The notes under the pieces: model-generated
Seen by the model: only the letters and a program-made list of their open reading frames with translations
Database searches by the model: none
What the model was told of the DNA's origin: nothing
Part shown: positions 36,367 through 43,707 of the stretch, piece by piece
Position numbering within the stretch: position 1 is the first letter of the stretch
How the letters are laid out: each line of letters begins with the position of its first letter
Made by a program: the position numbers and the translations under genes
Source of the DNA: Aminobacter aminovorans
GTDB taxonomy: Bacteria; Pseudomonadota; Alphaproteobacteria; Rhizobiales; Rhizobiaceae
Length of the DNA stretch: 64,000 nt
Reading direction: 5' to 3'
Assembly: GCF_900445235.1 (NCBI RefSeq)
Contig: NZ_UFSM01000001.1
Span: 4,541,501 to 4,605,500, forward strand

Positions 36367-36810
36367 ATGAGCAGCGCCGAGCTGAAGAGCGCGTTTTTTG
36401 ACGAATTGCTGAAGGTCAACCGCAAGCTCAGGACGATGTTCGACGCGCGGGTGAAGGAGCGCGGCCTGACGCTGGCGCGCGCCCGACTGATGATGCAGAT
36501 CGCCAAATGCGAGGGCAAGACGCAGGCCGAGCTGGCAGAGCAGATGCAGATCGAGCAGCCCTCGCTGGTCGGGCTCATCGACGGGCTGGAGAAGAAGGGG
36601 CTGGTGGTGCGCTGCACCACCGACGGCGACCGGCGCACCAAGCGCATCTTTCTGACGCCGACGGCGCGGCGCGAGGCCGACAGCATGTTCGCCGACGTCG
36701 CCGAGCTGCGCTGCCTGGTGCTTACCGGTGTTGACGACGCCGACATCGAAAGCGCGACCCGCGTGCTGCGCGTGCTGAGCGAGAACATTGGCGCGGCGGC
36801 CGAGGACTGA
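36367..36810 (+). CDS. MarR family transcriptional regulator
   Basis: A 147-residue MarR protein. The winged helix is GLTLARARLMMQIAKCEGKT, QAELAEQMQIEQPSLVGLID and DGDRRTKRIFLTPTARREAD. An AT-rich stretch upstream (36319-36350, TACATAGGTATCTAATGATA) may hold its own operator. It stands alone between oppositely oriented genes. The ligand is unknown. Confidence 0.9.
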   Translation: MSSAELKSAFFDELLKVNRKLRTMFDARVKERGLTLARARLMMQIAKCEGKTQAELAEQMQIEQPSLVGLIDGLEKKGLVVRCTTDGDRRTKRIFLTPTARREADSMFADVAELRCLVLTGVDDADIESATRVLRVLSENIGAAAED

Positions 36811-36822
36811 CGCCCAAACAGA

Positions 36823-36847
36823 AAGGGCGCCCGAAACGAGCGCCCTT
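36823..36847. terminator. hairpin after the MarR gene
   Basis: AAGGGCGC (36823-36830) pairs with GCGCCCTT (36840-36847) over a 9-base loop, 13 bases after the MarR stop. The following bases are CCCATGC without a U-run, so it is a modest terminator at best. It also lies beyond the flavin reductase stop on the other strand, where it is followed by TTTC. Confidence 0.5.
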
Positions 36848-36912
36848 CCCATGCAAGGTCGTTGGGGGCTTACGCCTTGCGGTGGAGCGGGTGGGCCGAC
36901 AAGGCTCTAGCC

Positions 36913-37575
36913 TCAGCCGATGACCTTTTCCGACTTCGGGGCGGCATTGGCGGCTTTTTCTTCTTGAGGAAAAAGCTCGGCCGGGCGCTTGAGCACGAAC
37001 TGGTCGGCGGCAACGATGTAGTTGTCGGCGTGGAGACGGGCGATCGGCTGGTAGACCTCGGGCCGGACATAGCGGCCGCGCTCATCGAGGCAGTCGTCGC
37101 GAACATACATCTGCACGACCTCGCCAATGACGATGGTGCGGCGGCCATAATCGAGGATCTGCGACACACGGCACTCCATGGCGCAGGGCGATTCCTCGAT
37201 GCGGGGTGCCGCGACCTTTTTCGACGGCGTGCTGGTCAGGCCGGCGAGCTCGATCTCGTCGACGTCGGCGGGGAAGTTGATGCCGGTGACGATCATCTCG
37301 CTGGCAATCGCCATGTCGACCATGTGGACGACGAACTCGCCGGAGCGGCGGATGTTGGCGACGGTGTCCTTGGCGGTGCCATCAGGACGGGTCTGCATGC
37401 CGAGGATGAGCAGCGGCGGCTCATGTGAGAAGACGTTGAAGAAGCTCATCGGCGCGGCGTTGTTGCAGCCATGCTCGTCGATGGTGGTGACCAGCGCGAT
37501 GGGGCGCGGTCCGACGAAGTTGGTGAGCAGCCGGTAGCGGTCCATTTCGGGCAGCTCGGCGAAATCGAAATCCAT
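36913..37575 (-). CDS. flavin reductase family protein
   Basis: A 220-residue FMN-binding split-barrel protein: PRPIALVTTIDEHGCNNAAP, MSFFNVFSHEPPLLILGMQT, SGEFVVHMVDMAIASEMIVT and ILDYGRRTIVIGEVVQMYV. The family includes NADH:FMN reductases serving two-component monooxygenases, and flavoredoxins. GGGAG precedes the ATG at 37575. It is divergent from the GntR gene and probably under its control. No partner oxygenase is present here. Confidence 0.9.
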   Translation of the reverse strand: MDFDFAELPEMDRYRLLTNFVGPRPIALVTTIDEHGCNNAAPMSFFNVFSHEPPLLILGMQTRPDGTAKDTVANIRRSGEFVVHMVDMAIASEMIVTGINFPADVDEIELAGLTSTPSKKVAAPRIEESPCAMECRVSQILDYGRRTIVIGEVVQMYVRDDCLDERGRYVRPEVYQPIARLHADNYIVAADQFVLKRPAELFPQEEKAANAAPKSEKVIG

Positions 37576-37735
37576 TTTTTCTCCCTCAGACCGCAATCCG
37601 CAGCATGTGGTGGGTGCCGATATCATACTCCCGAAGCACCGGCGCCTCACCTTTCCGGACGGCAGACCCGCGCCACCATGTAGCAGGTCGGTTCCCGGCT
37701 CCATCCATCGCACGCTGTCATCGTATCCAATTATT

Positions 37736-37766
37736 GTCAACAATCGTTGTCGACAGATTTGTTGAC
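37736..37766. promoter_or_regulatory. inverted repeat, candidate GntR operator
   Basis: GTCAACAA (37736-37743) and TTGTTGAC (37759-37766) are exact inverted repeats with a 15-base spacer, which itself contains TTGTCGACAG. They lie in the shared 255-base region between the flavin reductase and GntR genes. FCD-type GntR regulators often bind such TTGT/ACAA-like sites. Confidence 0.55.
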
Positions 37767-37830
37767 TTGCCGCGCTTTTAGGTTTGAATAGGTTGGAGCC
37801 GCATATCGGGACGAACGGGAGGAGGATTGG

Positions 37831-38520
37831 ATGGACGCTGAAGCAGGCATGCGGCATGCCACCGATCAGGAAATCTACGAGAAGATCTGGAGCGCCATCG
37901 CCGAGCGGCAGATCGGCCCCGGCACGCGGCTGAAAGAAGAGCAGCTTGCCGACATCTTCGGCGCCAGCCGGGCACGCATCCGCCATGTGCTGCAGAACCT
38001 CGCCCGCGACGGCCTGATCACACTGGTTCCCAATCGCGGTGCGTTCGTATCCAAACCGTCGATCGAGGAAGCGCGCGATGTGTTCTTCGCCCGCCGCACC
38101 ATCGAGGAAAGGCTGGTCGAGCGGCTGTGCGCGACCATCGACGCCGCCGGAATCGCTCGGCTGGGCGAACATGTCGACCAGGAGCGCAAGGCCCACCAGG
38201 GCGGCGACCTCGCCGGTGCGATCAGGCTCTCGGGCGCGTTCCACATGCTGATCGCCGAGCTGGCGCAATCGCAGATCCTCGCCACCCTGCTGCGCGATCT
38301 GGTTTCGCGGACGTCGCTGATCATGGCGATGTACCAGCAGAAGGAAATCCAGAACTGCGGCCCCGACGAGCATGCGGCGATCGTGCAGAGCATCACCGCG
38401 CGCGACGCCAAGGCGGCACTTGCCGTCATGCACCACCACCTCGCCCATATCGAAAACCAGCTCGATCTCGAAAGCGAACGCGTGCTCGCGCGCGACCTGG
38501 AAGACATTCTGGGGCTGTAG
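37831..38520 (+). CDS. GntR family (FCD) transcriptional regulator
   Basis: A 229-residue FadR-type regulator. The winged HTH is RLKEEQLADIFGASRARIRH, VLQNLARDGLITLVPNRGAF. An all-helical FCD domain follows with metal ligands such as SGAFHMLIAEL and the HHHLAHIE C-terminus. It lies upstream of the amidohydrolase (85 bases) and divergent from the flavin reductase, suggesting it controls both. The ATG at 37831 follows GGAGGA. Confidence 0.92.
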   Translation: MDAEAGMRHATDQEIYEKIWSAIAERQIGPGTRLKEEQLADIFGASRARIRHVLQNLARDGLITLVPNRGAFVSKPSIEEARDVFFARRTIEERLVERLCATIDAAGIARLGEHVDQERKAHQGGDLAGAIRLSGAFHMLIAELAQSQILATLLRDLVSRTSLIMAMYQQKEIQNCGPDEHAAIVQSITARDAKAALAVMHHHLAHIENQLDLESERVLARDLEDILGL

Positions 38521-38605
38521 CCCCGGTTTGACATGGCTTGCGGAAGGCCGGCTCGGACTTCCGCAACCATGCGATTTCGCCCGCCGACTTTTGGAAAGCA
38601 GTGAC

Positions 38606-40051
38606 ATGACGCAGCCAGACATCCTCGTCCGCAACGTGACGGCGATCACCGTCGACCCGGAACGCCGGGTGATCGACCGCGCCTGGATCGCTGTCACCGG
38701 CGACCGCATCAGCGCCATCGGTGGCGACGGCGACGCCGAGCCTGTCGGCGCCAGGGACATCATCGACGGCACAGGAATGGTGGCGATGCCCGGCTTGATC
38801 GACAGCCATTCGCATGCCGGCCACGGGCTGGTGCGCAATGCCGGCGCCGGGCTCGACAGCTGGTTCGACGCCTGCGAGGAGATCTACGCGCGCGGCTCGA
38901 CGCCGGACTTCTGGCGCGCCGAGGCGCGCATGACCCAGCTCGAACGCCTGCGTGGCGGCATCACCACCGGTATGACGCTGCTCGGCGGCGGCGCCGATAT
39001 CTACCGCACCGACGATCCCATCTATGGCGACGCGCATTGCGGTGCGACCACCGAATCCGGGCTGCGCACCTTCATGGCCGTCGGCCCCGGCCGGACGCCC
39101 TTCCCGAAAAACTACCGCCAGTTCTCGGAGACCGGTCAGGCGCGCGACGTATCCGTCGGCTTCGAGCGCCAGCTCGAGGTCAGCGAAATCCTGATCGATC
39201 GCTGGAACGACCTGCTCGGCCGCGGCACCGGCGTGTGCCTTGTCATGCCGGTCTATTATGCCGCCCAGGTGGCGGATGCCGATGCCCGACGGCAGGTCGT
39301 CGAGATGGGCGAAGCGGTCATGGATCTGCGCCGTCGCAAGGGCGTGCTGTTCACCCAGGACGGCCACCGCGACGGGTCGATCGCGCTGGCGCGCGATCTT
39401 GGTGTCCTCGGTGAGTTCGCGCTTCTGGGTCATAGCGTCGACCTCACCGAGGAAGATTTCGCAGCACTGAAGGAGACAGGCGCGTCGATCATCCACAATC
39501 CGAGCGCCATCATGTCGATCTATGGCCGCTGCCCGGTGCCGGAGCTGCTCGAGGCTGGCATCACGGTCTGCCTGGGTTCGGACGCGGCCGCCCCCGACCG
39601 CGGCTACGACATGTTCCGCCACATGGCGCAGTGCATGCACTACCACCGCCGCCATTTCCGCGACCCGGCCTATCTGCCGCCCGGCAAGACCATCGAGATG
39701 GCAACGATCGACGCTGCCAGCGCGCTTGGCCTGGAGAAGGAACTGGGGTCGCTGGAGCATGGCAAGAAGGCCGACATCGTGCTGGTCGACATGCGCAAGC
39801 CGCATCTCTACCCGCCCGTCATGCCGGTGACGCGCATCGCCCATTTCGCCAACGCCGCCGACGTCGACACCGTCATCGTCAACGGCAAGGTGTTGATGCG
39901 CAGCCGCAGGACCGACCATCTCGACGCCGAGGACATCCTCGCCGATGCCGCCGAGCAGGCGGCACTCGCCTTCGAGCGTGTCGGGCTGACACATCTGCTG
40001 GAAGAACCTGAGGAGTTCTGGCGCAACGCGCGTCAGCCGCTGCAGCTCTGA
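38606..40051 (+). CDS. amidohydrolase family protein (AtzA/SsnA-like)
   Basis: A 481-residue metal-dependent hydrolase. The HxH site is MPGLIDSHSHAGHG (H68, H70), with LGHSVDLTEEDFAAL, IIHNPSAIMSIYGRCPVPEL and VCLGSDAAAPDRGYDM further on. This is the chlorohydrolase/deaminase subgroup (TrzN, SsnA, 8-oxoguanine deaminase), acting on N-heterocycles. The substrate cannot be fixed. I start at the ATG at 38606; the frame runs open into the GntR gene in another frame. It is probably regulated by the GntR protein next door. Confidence 0.9.
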   Translation: MTQPDILVRNVTAITVDPERRVIDRAWIAVTGDRISAIGGDGDAEPVGARDIIDGTGMVAMPGLIDSHSHAGHGLVRNAGAGLDSWFDACEEIYARGSTPDFWRAEARMTQLERLRGGITTGMTLLGGGADIYRTDDPIYGDAHCGATTESGLRTFMAVGPGRTPFPKNYRQFSETGQARDVSVGFERQLEVSEILIDRWNDLLGRGTGVCLVMPVYYAAQVADADARRQVVEMGEAVMDLRRRKGVLFTQDGHRDGSIALARDLGVLGEFALLGHSVDLTEEDFAALKETGASIIHNPSAIMSIYGRCPVPELLEAGITVCLGSDAAAPDRGYDMFRHMAQCMHYHRRHFRDPAYLPPGKTIEMATIDAASALGLEKELGSLEHGKKADIVLVDMRKPHLYPPVMPVTRIAHFANAADVDTVIVNGKVLMRSRRTDHLDAEDILADAAEQAALAFERVGLTHLLEEPEEFWRNARQPLQL

Positions 40052-40054
40052 GCC

Positions 40055-40669
40055 TCAGCCCAGCAACGGCCAGTTGCCGACGCTCCGGCGGCGGCCACTG
40101 GCCGAACGATGCAGGAGATGAAACTCCGTGATCGGGACGACGATCGGCCGGTCGAGAGGCGTTTCCGGGACGAGCCTGTCGGCGTAGAGCACGGTGCAGT
40201 GGGGCACTAAACCGGCGCGCCGGCGTAGCCGGAGCCCCGCACGGTTCAACGCATCGATGATCCGGCGTTCGAGCTCCACCACCTTATCGGCACCCTTGCC
40301 GCACAGCAGAACCAGCGGTTTCGATTCCCGGTTGTGGAAGCTGGCGATGCGGTCGAAGGCCAGCTCGAATGCCGGCACTCTGACTGTCGCGGCGGCGGCC
40401 GAGGCGTCATGCACCGTGGTTCGGTCGATCTCCCCGCCGTTGTGAAGCCCCACCAGCGAGACGTGCAGCTGTCCTGCATCGCGTGGCTTCCCGGACAGGC
40501 CATGGCTGCGGCGGGTATGGTCCGCCACCGTCGCCATCTGCGCCGACTGAGCCGGATGCAGACGAAACATCAGCCTGTCTGCGTCGGACCTTGCCTGCCT
40601 TGGCCAACGCGACGGTGGTCGCAAACCAAGCGAAGTTGCTCCGAAGTCGAACTGGAGTTGCCGCGACAT
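40055..40669 (-). CDS. 2'-5' RNA ligase family protein
   Basis: A 204-residue 2H phosphoesterase-fold protein with the two HxS/T motifs LHVSLVGLH and PHCTVLYADR. The family hydrolyses 2',3'-cyclic phosphates or joins 2'-5' tRNA halves; the in vivo role is uncertain. An Arg-rich N-terminal extension (RPPSRWPRQARSDADRLMF) precedes the domain. It is tail to tail with the amidohydrolase, with only 3 bases between stops. Confidence 0.85.
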   Translation of the reverse strand: MSRQLQFDFGATSLGLRPPSRWPRQARSDADRLMFRLHPAQSAQMATVADHTRRSHGLSGKPRDAGQLHVSLVGLHNGGEIDRTTVHDASAAAATVRVPAFELAFDRIASFHNRESKPLVLLCGKGADKVVELERRIIDALNRAGLRLRRRAGLVPHCTVLYADRLVPETPLDRPIVVPITEFHLLHRSASGRRRSVGNWPLLG

Positions 40670-40759
40670 GACTTCCTCCTTTTTAAGAACAAAGAAGGAA
40701 TATGCTAAGTTTATTTTCCGAACCCGGCAATCCTGCTTCCAGAGCCCGTCGAAGGCGAT

Positions 40760-41790
40760 CTAGCTCTGCTCTCTCAACCAGTCTGCCAGCGACGGCCTGA
40801 CATGCCCGGCGCGGCCATGCATGACCTCGGCTGCACACATCGAGTTCACCACGGCCTCCTCGGTTGCTTCGGCCGCAGCGCGGAACAGGCGATCGATGCG
40901 GTTTTCGTTGAGGGCGGAGATGGAAACGAAGTCGGCACGCTCGTCATGATCGAAGGTCTGGGCGGTCGAGAAGCCGAGCGCGATGTCGCCGCTGCCATGC
41001 CCCCAATAGGCGCCGAGCCTGGCGAGACCGGCGCCGCAGCGGCGGACGACGCGCTTGAGCTGTCGGTGTTCCATCGCGATGTCAGTGGCGAGGATGACGA
41101 TGACCGAGCCCTTCTCGGCCTCTCGCCTGCTGCGCGGATCGGGGCGACGACCATCGGGAAGGACGAGATCGCCGGCGCGGCCGAAATTGGTCAGCACCAG
41201 CACGCCGACATGATGCGCGCTGCCGGCCAACTCGATGCGGCGCGAGGCAGTGCCGATGCCACCCTTGAAACCGAAGCAGCTCATGCCAGTGCCGGCGCCG
41301 ATATTGCCTTCGGCAACCGGCCCGGACGCGGCTGTTGCAAGCGCTGCGCGGGCATCGTCCTCGGTGACGGCGAGCGCCTGGATGTCGCTGAGATGGCCGT
41401 CATTGCACTCCATGACCACGGGATTGACCGTCGACGTCTCGCGGCCGATGTCCGGATTCTCCAGAACCGCCGCGCGGATCAGCGCGTTGGCGCAGGTGCC
41501 GACGCCGAAGGTGTTGGTGAGCAGGATCGGCGTCTCGATCGAACCGAGCTCGTCGACCTGCATCAGGCCGGTGCTCTTGCCGAAGCCGTTGATGACATCG
41601 CAGGCGGCCAACACCTTATTGCGGTACATGTTACCGCCATGGGGCAGGACCGCGCTCACGCCGGTGTTGAGGTCGCCCGAGCGAATGGTGCGATGGCCGA
41701 TGGCCACGCCTGAACGTCGGTGATGGCGTTGAGCGGTCCGGTCGGCGACGTGCCGAAGGAGATGCCGAGCTCGCGGGCGATGGTCGACAT
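40760..41790 (-). pseudogene. P1 family (DmpA-like) aminopeptidase, frameshifted near its 5' end
   Basis: From an ATG at 41790 the sequence reads MSTIARELGISFGTSPTGPL, NAITDV and then leaves frame. Downstream the expected GVAIGHRTIRSGDLNTGVSA resumes one base out of step. A single missing base at 41710-41713 explains both. The rest is intact and DmpA-like: VVMECNDGHLSDIQALAV, GTGMSCFGFKGGIGTASRRI and WGHGSGDIALGFSTAQ. These N-terminal nucleophile enzymes self-cleave and remove small N-terminal L- or D-amino acids or beta-amino acids. The gene follows the Nudix gene by 5 bases. A true mutation and a sequencing error are both possible. Confidence 0.8.
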
Positions 41791-41795
41791 CGGCG

Positions 41796-42383
41796 CTAGG
41801 CTCCGCGCAAGAGGTGAAGGGCTGCGTATTGCAGCAGCATGATGGTCTTGGCGTCGCAGATGCGGCCGTCGGCAACCATGGCGAGCGCCTCATCGATACC
41901 GACTTCGAGCACCTCGATGTCCTCACCCTCGCCTTCGTGGCCGCCGCCTTCGGAGATGCGGTCGCCGGGCTCGTAGCGGCCGACGAAGAAGTAGATCCGC
42001 TCTGTGACGGCGCCGGGGCTCATGAAGGCCTCGAAGACGCGGCGGACGTCGCGGACGCGGAAGCCCGTTTCTTCCTCGGTCTCGGCCCGAATGCGCTCCT
42101 CCGGGCTGGCATTGTCGAGCAGGCCTGCCGGCGTCTCGATCAGCATGTCATCGTAGCCACTGACGAAAGCCGGGTAGCGGAACTGCTTGACGAGAACGAC
42201 AGTGCGGCGGACGGAATCATAGAGCAGGATGGTGGCGCCGTTGCCACGATCGTAGGTCTCGCGGCTCTGGAGCTGCCATTCGCCATCATTGCGGCGATAC
42301 TCGAAGACCGTCTTCTTCAACAGATACCAGTCATCGGACAGGACTTTGACATCCTTGACGCGAACGCGATCGGCTATGCTCAT
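41796..42383 (-). CDS. Nudix hydrolase, NudK-like
   Basis: A 195-residue Nudix protein. The box GLLDNASPEERIRAETEEETGF has the NudK/GDP-mannose pyrophosphatase spacing, with Ser where the first Glu is usual and Ala in place of Lys; the metal-binding EExG core is intact. FEAFMSPGAVTERIYFFVGRY is the typical NudK downstream segment. The nucleoside diphosphate substrate is unknown. The ATG at 42383 follows tandem 45-base repeats. It leads into the DmpA-like gene. Confidence 0.88.
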   Translation of the reverse strand: MSIADRVRVKDVKVLSDDWYLLKKTVFEYRRNDGEWQLQSRETYDRGNGATILLYDSVRRTVVLVKQFRYPAFVSGYDDMLIETPAGLLDNASPEERIRAETEEETGFRVRDVRRVFEAFMSPGAVTERIYFFVGRYEPGDRISEGGGHEGEGEDIEVLEVGIDEALAMVADGRICDAKTIMLLQYAALHLLRGA

Positions 42384-42442
42384 CAATGCACCTATGCTGC
42401 GGCCCGACGAACGCGCCGGGAATCTCGCAAGGCAGCATAGGC

Positions 42443-42554
42443 GGGGCCGCGCCGACGCGCGACTTGGAAATTCTGGCGGGAAGATAAGGGGCCGCGCTGA
42501 CGCGCGACCTGGAAATTCTGGCGGGAAGAAAAGGGGCCGCGCTGACGCGCGACC
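42443..42554. repeat. 45-base tandem repeat, about 2.5 copies
   Basis: Copy 1 spans 42443-42487, copy 2 spans 42488-42532 and a 22-base partial copy spans 42533-42554. Each unit begins GGGGCCGCGCTGACGCGCGA and contains GGAAATTCTGGCGGGAAG; copies 1 and 2 differ at four bases. The unit is in phase with codons on both strands. It fills the gap between the amino acid binding protein gene and the Nudix gene. Confidence 0.95.
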
Positions 42555-42571
42555 CCGGGGGAGGAACGCGA

Positions 42572-43588
42572 TCAGCGGACCGGCGGGGCGTACATCAGGC
42601 CGCCGGCATTCCACAAGGCGTTGATGCCGCGGTCGATCTTGAGCTCGCTCGACTGGCCGAGATTGCGCTCGAAGATCTCGCCGAAATTGCCGACCTTGGA
42701 GATAATGTTGTAGCTCCAACGCGGATCGAGACCGAGCTGCTGGCCGCTGTCACCCTCAGCGCCGAGGAAGCGCTTTATGGCAGGATTATCCGAGGACAGG
42801 CCGGCTTCGGCATTGTCCTTGGCAATGCCGAGTTCCTCGGCCTCGAGCAGCGCGAACAGCGTCCAGCGGACGATGTTGAACCACTTGTCGTCGCCCTGGC
42901 GGACGGCAGGTCCGAGCGGCTCCTTGGAGATGATCTCCGGCAGGACGACATAAGCCGCAGGATCGGTGAGCTTCAAACGCTGGGCATAGAGTGCGGAGGC
43001 ATCGGTGGTGTAGACGTCGCAACGGCCGCCGTCGAAGGCCTTGACGATGCCGTCGGCGGAATCGATGACCACCGGCTCGTATTTCATCTTGTGGGCCGAG
43101 AAATAGTCGGCGACGTTCTGCTCGGTCGTGGTGCCCTGCTCGGTGCAGACCGTGGCGCCATCGAGCTTGAGCGCACTGTCGACGCCAAGGGCCTTGCGGA
43201 TCATGAAGCCTTGGCCGTCATAATAGGCGGTGCCGACGAAACGGATGCCGAGGCTGGAATCGCGCGACAGCGTCCAGGTCGTCTGGCGCGACAGCACGTC
43301 GACGCTACCCGACTGCAGCGCGGTGAAGCGCTCCTTGGTCGACAGCGGCACGTAGCTGACCTTTTCCGGATCGCCGAGCACGGCTGCCGCCACGGCGCGG
43401 CAGAAGTCGATGTCGAAACCGGACCATTTGCCGGCATCGTCGGGCGCCGAGAAGCCGGCGACGCCCTGGCTGACGCCGCAGGTAAGTTTGTCGCGCTGCT
43501 TGACAATGTCAAAGGTGTCGGCTGCTGCGGGCATGGCCATCGCGGCCGAGCCCAGCAATAGTGCCGTTGCAAAAATTGTCCTCATCAT
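42572..43588 (-). CDS. amino acid ABC transporter substrate-binding protein (family 3, AapJ-like)
   Basis: A 338-residue periplasmic binding protein with a signal peptide (ATALLLGSAAMAMPAAA). Segments KLTCGVSQGVAGFSAPDDAG, WSGFDIDFCRAVAAAVLGDP, TKERFTALQSGSVDVLSRQT and PEIISKEPLGPAVRQGDDKW match AapJ-type general amino acid receptors. No permease or ATPase gene is nearby, so it must use a transporter elsewhere. A second ATG one codon in is possible. It follows the fusion gene on the same strand (119 bases). Confidence 0.93.
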   Translation of the reverse strand: MMRTIFATALLLGSAAMAMPAAADTFDIVKQRDKLTCGVSQGVAGFSAPDDAGKWSGFDIDFCRAVAAAVLGDPEKVSYVPLSTKERFTALQSGSVDVLSRQTTWTLSRDSSLGIRFVGTAYYDGQGFMIRKALGVDSALKLDGATVCTEQGTTTEQNVADYFSAHKMKYEPVVIDSADGIVKAFDGGRCDVYTTDASALYAQRLKLTDPAAYVVLPEIISKEPLGPAVRQGDDKWFNIVRWTLFALLEAEELGIAKDNAEAGLSSDNPAIKRFLGAEGDSGQQLGLDPRWSYNIISKVGNFGEIFERNLGQSSELKIDRGINALWNAGGLMYAPPVR

Positions 43589-43707
43589 TTCCTCCCTCTG
43601 GTGTTCGAGGCAAAGCCTCTGCTTGCCGCCGGCGCGATGGCGCCGGAAGTCGGTGAATTCCCCTGTCGTTAATTCCCTCCGCGCGAGAGCCTCGCGCGGG
43701 CCTTGAG

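Noticed and set aside
42443..42554. CRISPR array
   Set aside because: The units are adjacent with no spacers and only 2.5 copies, so it is a simple tandem repeat.
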